Shown in pieces: positions 1 through 5,079 of a DNA stretch of 5,079 nucleotides. Source of the stretch: Reyranella sp. Its GTDB lineage: Bacteria; Pseudomonadota; Alphaproteobacteria; Reyranellales; Reyranellaceae. The stretch is taken from contig SCVT01000172.1 in the NCBI GenBank assembly GCA_004296815.1, forward strand, positions 1 through 5,079, in the 5' to 3' direction. A program made the position numbers and the translations under genes. The notes under the pieces were generated by a model. It did no database searches. It saw nothing but the letters and a program-made list of their open reading frames with translations, and was not told where the DNA came from. The first letter of the stretch is position 1, and each line of letters opens with the position of its first letter.

Positions 1-2667
<2,667 letters not shown>

Positions 2668-2672
2668 GAAAA

Positions 2673-2676
2673 CCTC
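2673..2676 (-). promoter_or_regulatory. secA ribosome binding site
   Basis: GAGG on the minus strand lies 5 nt (TTTTC) before the secA ATG. It is a short Shine-Dalgarno match at normal spacing and supports the start at 2667. The stretch just upstream (TTAAAATACC) is AT-rich compared with its surroundings, which should leave the site unpaired. Confidence 0.75.
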
Positions 2677-2693
2677 GGTATTTTAACGACTTA

Positions 2694-2712
2694 GGCGGGC
2701 ACGCGGCCCGCC
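2694..2712 (-). promoter_or_regulatory. GC-rich stem-loop in the secA 5' leader
   Basis: A perfect 7-bp inverted repeat, GGCGGGC / GCCCGCC, encloses a 5-nt loop. On the secA strand it begins a few nucleotides after the predicted transcription start and ends about 17 nt before the GAGG. No U-tract follows on either strand, so it is not an intrinsic terminator. A hairpin at the extreme 5' end of an mRNA can protect it from 5'-end-dependent decay. That role is inference here, and the repeat could also be incidental in GC-rich DNA. Confidence 0.45.
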
Positions 2713-2722
2713 GTCCCAGCCA

Positions 2723-2751
2723 GAGATAGAGAGCGCCCCCTTGAGTGTCAA
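2723..2751 (-). promoter_or_regulatory. Predicted sigma70-type promoter of secA
   Basis: Read on the minus strand, a perfect -35 TTGACA (2751-2746) is followed by a 17-nt spacer and the -10 hexamer TATCTC (2728-2723). The -10 matches TATAAT only in its first three bases, which is common in GC-rich alphaproteobacterial promoters. A start near 2716 would leave a leader of about 49 nt carrying the hairpin and the GAGG. The perfect -35, exact spacing and correct position make this the best promoter candidate in the window. Confidence 0.65.
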
Positions 2752-2848
2752 CGCAACCGGACCCGTTCGGTGCCGTCCTGCGCGCCCATGACGCCTCACG
2801 AAAAAGTGCCGCAATTCAACGCCATGACACCCACCATCGGGGAGGCGG

Positions 2849-2867
2849 CGCTTGCTTGGCCCAAGCG
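2849..2867. repeat. Hyphenated inverted repeat upstream of the foldase gene
   Basis: CGCTTG at 2849-2854 and CAAGCG at 2862-2867 are exact inverted copies separated by 7 nt. The repeat overlaps the candidate -35 hexamer of the rightward promoter, so it could be an operator for a dimeric regulator or a small hairpin. At 6 bp per arm it may arise by chance. Confidence 0.3.
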
Positions 2868-2879
2868 GGGCTGTGTAAA
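2852..2879 (+). promoter_or_regulatory. Candidate promoter of the foldase gene
   Basis: TTGCTT (2852-2857), a 16-nt spacer and TGTAAA (2874-2879) form a weak sigma70-like pair, with 3 of 6 and 4 of 6 consensus matches. Transcription from here would start near 2886 and give a leader of about 36 nt. It is the most plausible pair I found between the secA promoter and the foldase start, but other sites, including alternative-sigma sites, cannot be excluded. Confidence 0.35.
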
Positions 2880-2911
2880 CGGTTTGCGCCTTTCGTCACG
2901 AGTGAATCTTC

Positions 2912-2915
2912 GGAG
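2912..2915 (+). promoter_or_regulatory. Foldase gene ribosome binding site
   Basis: GGAG lies 6 nt before the ATG at 2922. This decides the start. The same frame is open further upstream to an ATG at 2745, but that would overlap the secA promoter, would lack a Shine-Dalgarno sequence and would bury the signal peptide inside the protein. Confidence 0.75.
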
Positions 2916-2921
2916 CCAGCC

Positions 2922-3923
2922 ATGAGCTATCGCCCTCTGCGCCTTGTCCTTCTGTGCGGCGCGGCCGCCGCGATCGCGGGATCGGCGATGGCCCAGCCTC
3001 AAAATCCGGCCCAGGGGCAGCAGCAGGCGCCCAAGCCGCCGGCGCAGCAGCCCGCCCAGCAACCGGCCAAGCCGCCGGCCCAGGTCGCCCAGCCGGCGCC
3101 CAAGGACCCGGTTGTCGCCACCGTGAACGGCCAGCCGGTGCGCCTCTCCGAACTCGAGATCGCGCAGCAGTCGCTGCCGCAGCAGTACCGCAACATGCCG
3201 CTGCAGGCGGTGTTCCCGGCGCTGCTCGAGCGCCTGATCGACAGCAAGCTGGTCGTGCAGGAAGGCAAGAAGAGCAAGACCAACGAGGATGCCGCCTTCA
3301 AGAAGCGCATGGCCTTCGTCGAGGAGCAGGTGCTGCAGGATTACTGGATCCAGCGCGAGATCGCCAAGATGGTGACGGCCGAGAAGATCCAGCAGCGTTA
3401 CCAGGAGCGGCTGAAGTCGATGCCGTCCGAGGAGGAGGTGCATGCGCGCCACATTCTCGTGTCGACCGAGGACGAGGCCAAGGCGCTGATCGCCGAGCTG
3501 AAGAAAGGTGCCGCCTTCGACAAGCTCGCCAAGGACAAGTCGACCGACAAGGCTTCGGGCGCCGAGGGCGGCGACCTCGGCTGGTTCAAGAAGTCGGACA
3601 TGGTGAAGGAGTTCGCCGACGCCGCCTTCGACCTCAAGAAGGGCGAGCTGAGCGAGGCGCCGATCAAGACGCAGTTCGGCTACCACGTCATCAAGGTCGA
3701 CGACCGCCGCACCGCGCCGCCGCCGGCGCTGGAGGAGCTGGCCGAGCAGATCCGCGAGGAGCTCGCCCGCGAGGCGGTGACCGCGCAGCTCGACAAGATG
3801 CGGTCGGGCGCCAAGATCGAGAAGTTCAACATGGACGGCAGCAAGCCCGAGGCGACGCCGGCCGCGGCCCCGGCCAAGCCGGCCGCCCCGGCGCCGGCCA
3901 AGCCCGCGACGCCGCCCAAGTGA
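2922..3923 (+). CDS. Exported PpiC/parvulin-type peptidyl-prolyl cis-trans isomerase (SurA/PrsA-like foldase)
   Basis: This predicted periplasmic foldase catalyses cis-trans isomerisation at prolyl bonds of exported proteins. The protein has 333 residues. Residues 1-24 form a Sec signal peptide: basic start, hydrophobic core LVLLCGAAAAIAG, and AMA before a likely cut at 24/25. Cys12 is not in a proper lipobox. Residues 25-62 are a Pro/Gln/Ala/Lys-rich linker. Residues 63-165 (from DPVVATVNGQPVRLSELEIA) resemble the helical SurA N-terminal chaperone domain. Residues 172-262 are the parvulin domain, with HARHILV (His177), GGDLGWF at 216-222 and FGYHVIKVDD with His255 at 252-261; these two histidines are the usual conserved pair. 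A charged helix follows, then a Pro/Ala/Lys tail from about 307. Length and order fit alphaproteobacterial foldases annotated variously as PpiC, PrsA or SurA-like; I cannot tell which symbol fits best. It lies divergent to secA and 93 nt ahead of argJ. Confidence 0.93.
   Translation: MSYRPLRLVLLCGAAAAIAGSAMAQPQNPAQGQQQAPKPPAQQPAQQPAKPPAQVAQPAPKDPVVATVNGQPVRLSELEIAQQSLPQQYRNMPLQAVFPALLERLIDSKLVVQEGKKSKTNEDAAFKKRMAFVEEQVLQDYWIQREIAKMVTAEKIQQRYQERLKSMPSEEEVHARHILVSTEDEAKALIAELKKGAAFDKLAKDKSTDKASGAEGGDLGWFKKSDMVKEFADAAFDLKKGELSEAPIKTQFGYHVIKVDDRRTAPPPALEELAEQIREELAREAVTAQLDKMRSGAKIEKFNMDGSKPEATPAAAPAKPAAPAPAKPATPPK
3031..3083 (+). repeat. Imperfect direct repeat in the Pro/Gln linker of the foldase
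   Basis: A 17-nt unit beginning CCAAGCCGCCGGC occurs at 3031-3047 and 3067-3083 with one difference, giving a period of 36 nt or 12 codons. It encodes the repeated KPPAQ motif of the linker behind the signal peptide. Such repeats in low-complexity coding DNA can change copy number by slippage without shifting the frame. Confidence 0.6.
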
Positions 3924-3955
3924 CATTGAAGTAAAACTCACGTTTTCGGGCGTTT

Positions 3956-3967
3956 CTGGTGTAGGCT
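3956..3967 (+). promoter_or_regulatory. Possible weak promoter region before argJ
   Basis: The bases from 3924 to about 3967 are much richer in A and T than the flanking genes and end in TGGTGTAGGCT, where TAGGCT (3962-3967) could be a poor -10 hexamer. I see no convincing -35 at 16-18 nt. TTGAAG at 3926-3931 is too far away. Transcription of argJ may come mainly from the foldase promoter. Confidence 0.2.
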
Positions 3968-4000
3968 CCGCCGTTCGGGCGGCCGCGTCGCTGCGGCCGC
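3968..4000 (+). promoter_or_regulatory. Two overlapping, mutually exclusive hairpins ahead of argJ
   Basis: CCGCC (3968-3972) can pair with GGCGG (3978-3982) around a 5-nt loop. The overlapping GCGGCCGC (3979-3986) can instead pair perfectly with GCGGCCGC (3993-4000) around a 6-nt loop. The second hairpin ends 4 nt before the argJ ribosome binding site. No run of T follows, so this is not a normal intrinsic terminator. The arrangement allows alternative folds, but regulation is only inferred. Confidence 0.4.
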
Positions 4001-4004
4001 GCCC

Positions 4005-4012
4005 AAGGGGAG
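4005..4012 (+). promoter_or_regulatory. argJ ribosome binding site
   Basis: AAGGGGAG ends 4 nt before the ATG at 4017. It is a purine-rich Shine-Dalgarno sequence at somewhat short spacing, and it supports this start. Confidence 0.75.
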
Positions 4013-4016
4013 TTCC

Positions 4017-5079
4017 ATGTCCGCCACGCACGCCGTATCGCCGCTCGCGCCCAAGACGACGCCGACGCTGCCCCGCATCGCGGGCGTGAAGCTCGGCGCC
4101 GCGCGATCGGGCGTGCGTTACAAGGACCGCGACGACGTCATGCTGGCGGTCGTCCCGGCCGGCGCCACCATCGCGGGCGTGCTGACCAAGTCCAAGACCT
4201 GCTCCGCGCCGGTCGACTGGTGCCGCAAGAACCTGGCACGCGGCAAGGTCCGCGCCATCGTGGTCAATGCGGGCAATGCCAACGCCTTCACCGGCAAGGC
4301 CGGTGACAAGGCGGTCGAGGAGACCACGCGGGCGATCGCCCAGGCGCTGGGCTGTCCGCGTAACGAGGTCTTCATGGCCTCGACCGGCGTGATCGGCCAG
4401 CCGCTCGATTGGGAGAAGATCGCCGCTGTGGTGCCGACGCTGATCAAGTCGGGCCGAGAGGATTCGTGGGCCGCCGCTGCCGGCGCGATCATGACCACCG
4501 ACACCTTCCCAAAGCTCGCAACCCGGCAGGCCAAGATCGGCGAGAAGACGGTGACCATCAACGGCTTCCTCAAGGGCTCCGGCATGATCGCGCCCGACAT
4601 GGCGACGATGCTGGGCTTCGCCTTCACCGATGCGAAGATCCCGGGACCCGTGCTGCAGAAGCTGCTGGCCGACGCCTCCGACAAGTCGCTGAACTGCGTC
4701 ACGGTCGACGGCGACACCTCGACCAGCGACACGCTGCTGATGGTCGCCACGGGCGCCGCCCGCCACGCCCCGATCGAGGAAGCCGACGATCCCGTGCTGG
4801 TCGATTTCAAGCGTGCCCTCGACGAGGTCTTGATCGACCTGGCGCAGCTCCTCGCGCGCGACGGCGAGGGCGCCACCAAGTTCGTGACCATCAATGTCGG
4901 TGGCGCTTCCTCCAACGGCGCTGCCCGCAAGATCGGCCTCGCGGTCGCCAACTCGCCGCTGGTGAAGACCGCGATTGCCGGCGAGGACGCCAACTGGGGC
5001 CGCATCGTCATGGCCGTTGGCAAGTCGGGCGAGCGTGCCGACCGCGACAAGCTCCGCATCTCGATCGGCGGCGTGCGCA
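4017..5079 (+). CDS. argJ: Arginine biosynthesis protein ArgJ, ornithine acetyltransferase (3' end cut by window edge)
   Basis: ArgJ moves the acetyl group from N-acetylornithine to glutamate, releasing ornithine and recycling acetyl in the cytoplasmic arginine pathway. Some ArgJ enzymes also make N-acetylglutamate from acetyl-CoA; which type this is cannot be told from sequence. I read 354 codons without a stop; the family is usually about 400-415 residues, so some 50-60 are missing. Residues 8-35 contain the typical SPLAPKT and [16 protein letters not shown]. Other signatures are SAPVDWCR at 63-70, [12 protein letters not shown] at 82-93 and the oxyanion-hole ASTGVIG at 121-127. The self-cleavage site [15 protein letters not shown] puts the nucleophile Thr197 directly after Ala196. 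[12 protein letters not shown] at 228-239, RDGEGATKF at 281-289 and GEDANWGRI at 322-330 follow. The precursor should split into alpha (1-196) and beta (from 197) chains. It is probably read in the same direction as, and perhaps together with, the foldase gene. Confidence 0.97.
   Translation, partial: MSATHAVSPLAPKTTPTLPRIAGVKLGAARSGVRYKDRDDVMLAVVPAGATIAGVLTKSKTCSAPVDWCRKNLARGKVRAIVVNAGNANAFTGKAGDKAVEETTRAIAQALGCPRNEVFMASTGVIGQPLDWEKIAAVVPTLIKSGREDSWAAAAGAIMTTDTFPKLATRQAKIGEKTVTINGFLKGSGMIAPDMATMLGFAFTDAKIPGPVLQKLLADASDKSLNCVTVDGDTSTSDTLLMVATGAARHAPIEEADDPVLVDFKRALDEVLIDLAQLLARDGEGATKFVTINVGGASSNGAARKIGLAVANSPLVKTAIAGEDANWGRIVMAVGKSGERADRDKLRISIGGVR

Noticed and set aside
2904..2908. A GAATC (GANTC) methylation site just before the foldase start, as a possible cell-cycle signal
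   Set aside because: GANTC also occurs elsewhere in the window, including inside secA and argJ, so one copy in a leader is no evidence of control.
2745..2921. A 59-codon upstream extension of the foldase gene from the ATG-type start at 2745
   Set aside because: It would begin inside the secA promoter, has no ribosome binding site and would place the signal peptide internally. The ATG at 2922 has GGAG at 6 nt and gives a normal exported protein.
3933..3946. AAAAC-TCAC-GTTTT inverted repeat after the foldase stop, as a possible terminator or operator
   Set aside because: The stem is only 5 bp, almost all A-T, and too weak for an intrinsic terminator. I see no known operator match.
2796..4766. 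A 656-codon minus-strand open frame running across the foldase and argJ genes
   Set aside because: It is antisense to two clearly identified genes, has an Arg/Gly/Leu-rich composition with no recognisable domain, and crosses their intergenic gap.

Overview
The window is GC-rich chromosomal DNA with two back-to-back transcription units. It holds three housekeeping genes and no sign of mobile DNA, a CRISPR array or an RNA gene. The codon usage, the SecA insert after its [11 protein letters not shown] segment, and the arrangement secA / secreted parvulin foldase / argJ all point to an alphaproteobacterium. I recall this gene order from that class but could not check it. A Rhodospirillales- or Reyranella-like source is possible but unproven.

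Layout: positions 1-2667 (minus strand) carry secA, the preprotein translocase ATPase, complete at its N-terminus and cut by the left window edge shortly before the expected zinc-binding tail. Positions 2668-2921 form a 254-nt divergent control region. It holds a good sigma70-type promoter for secA (TTGACA, 17-nt spacer, TATCTC), a GC-rich hairpin near the predicted 5' end of the secA mRNA, and a weaker candidate promoter for the rightward unit. Positions 2922-3923 (plus strand) encode a 333-residue exported PpiC/parvulin peptidyl-prolyl isomerase with low-complexity Pro/Gln/Ala/Lys segments on both sides of its folding domains. A 93-nt gap with two mutually exclusive hairpins follows. From 4017 to the right edge lies argJ (ornithine/glutamate N-acetyltransferase), missing roughly its last 50-60 codons.

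How the genes relate: SecA drives unfolded proteins through SecYEG, and the divergently encoded foldase would act on such proteins once they reach the periplasm, so the pairing makes functional sense. ArgJ belongs to cyclic arginine biosynthesis and has no evident link to export. It may simply share transcription with the foldase gene, because no U-tract terminator is visible between them.

I found no convincing new biological system here. The very long open frames antisense to secA and across the foldase and argJ genes are by-products of GC-rich codon usage. The observations worth a second look are modest and concern leader and intergenic structure.
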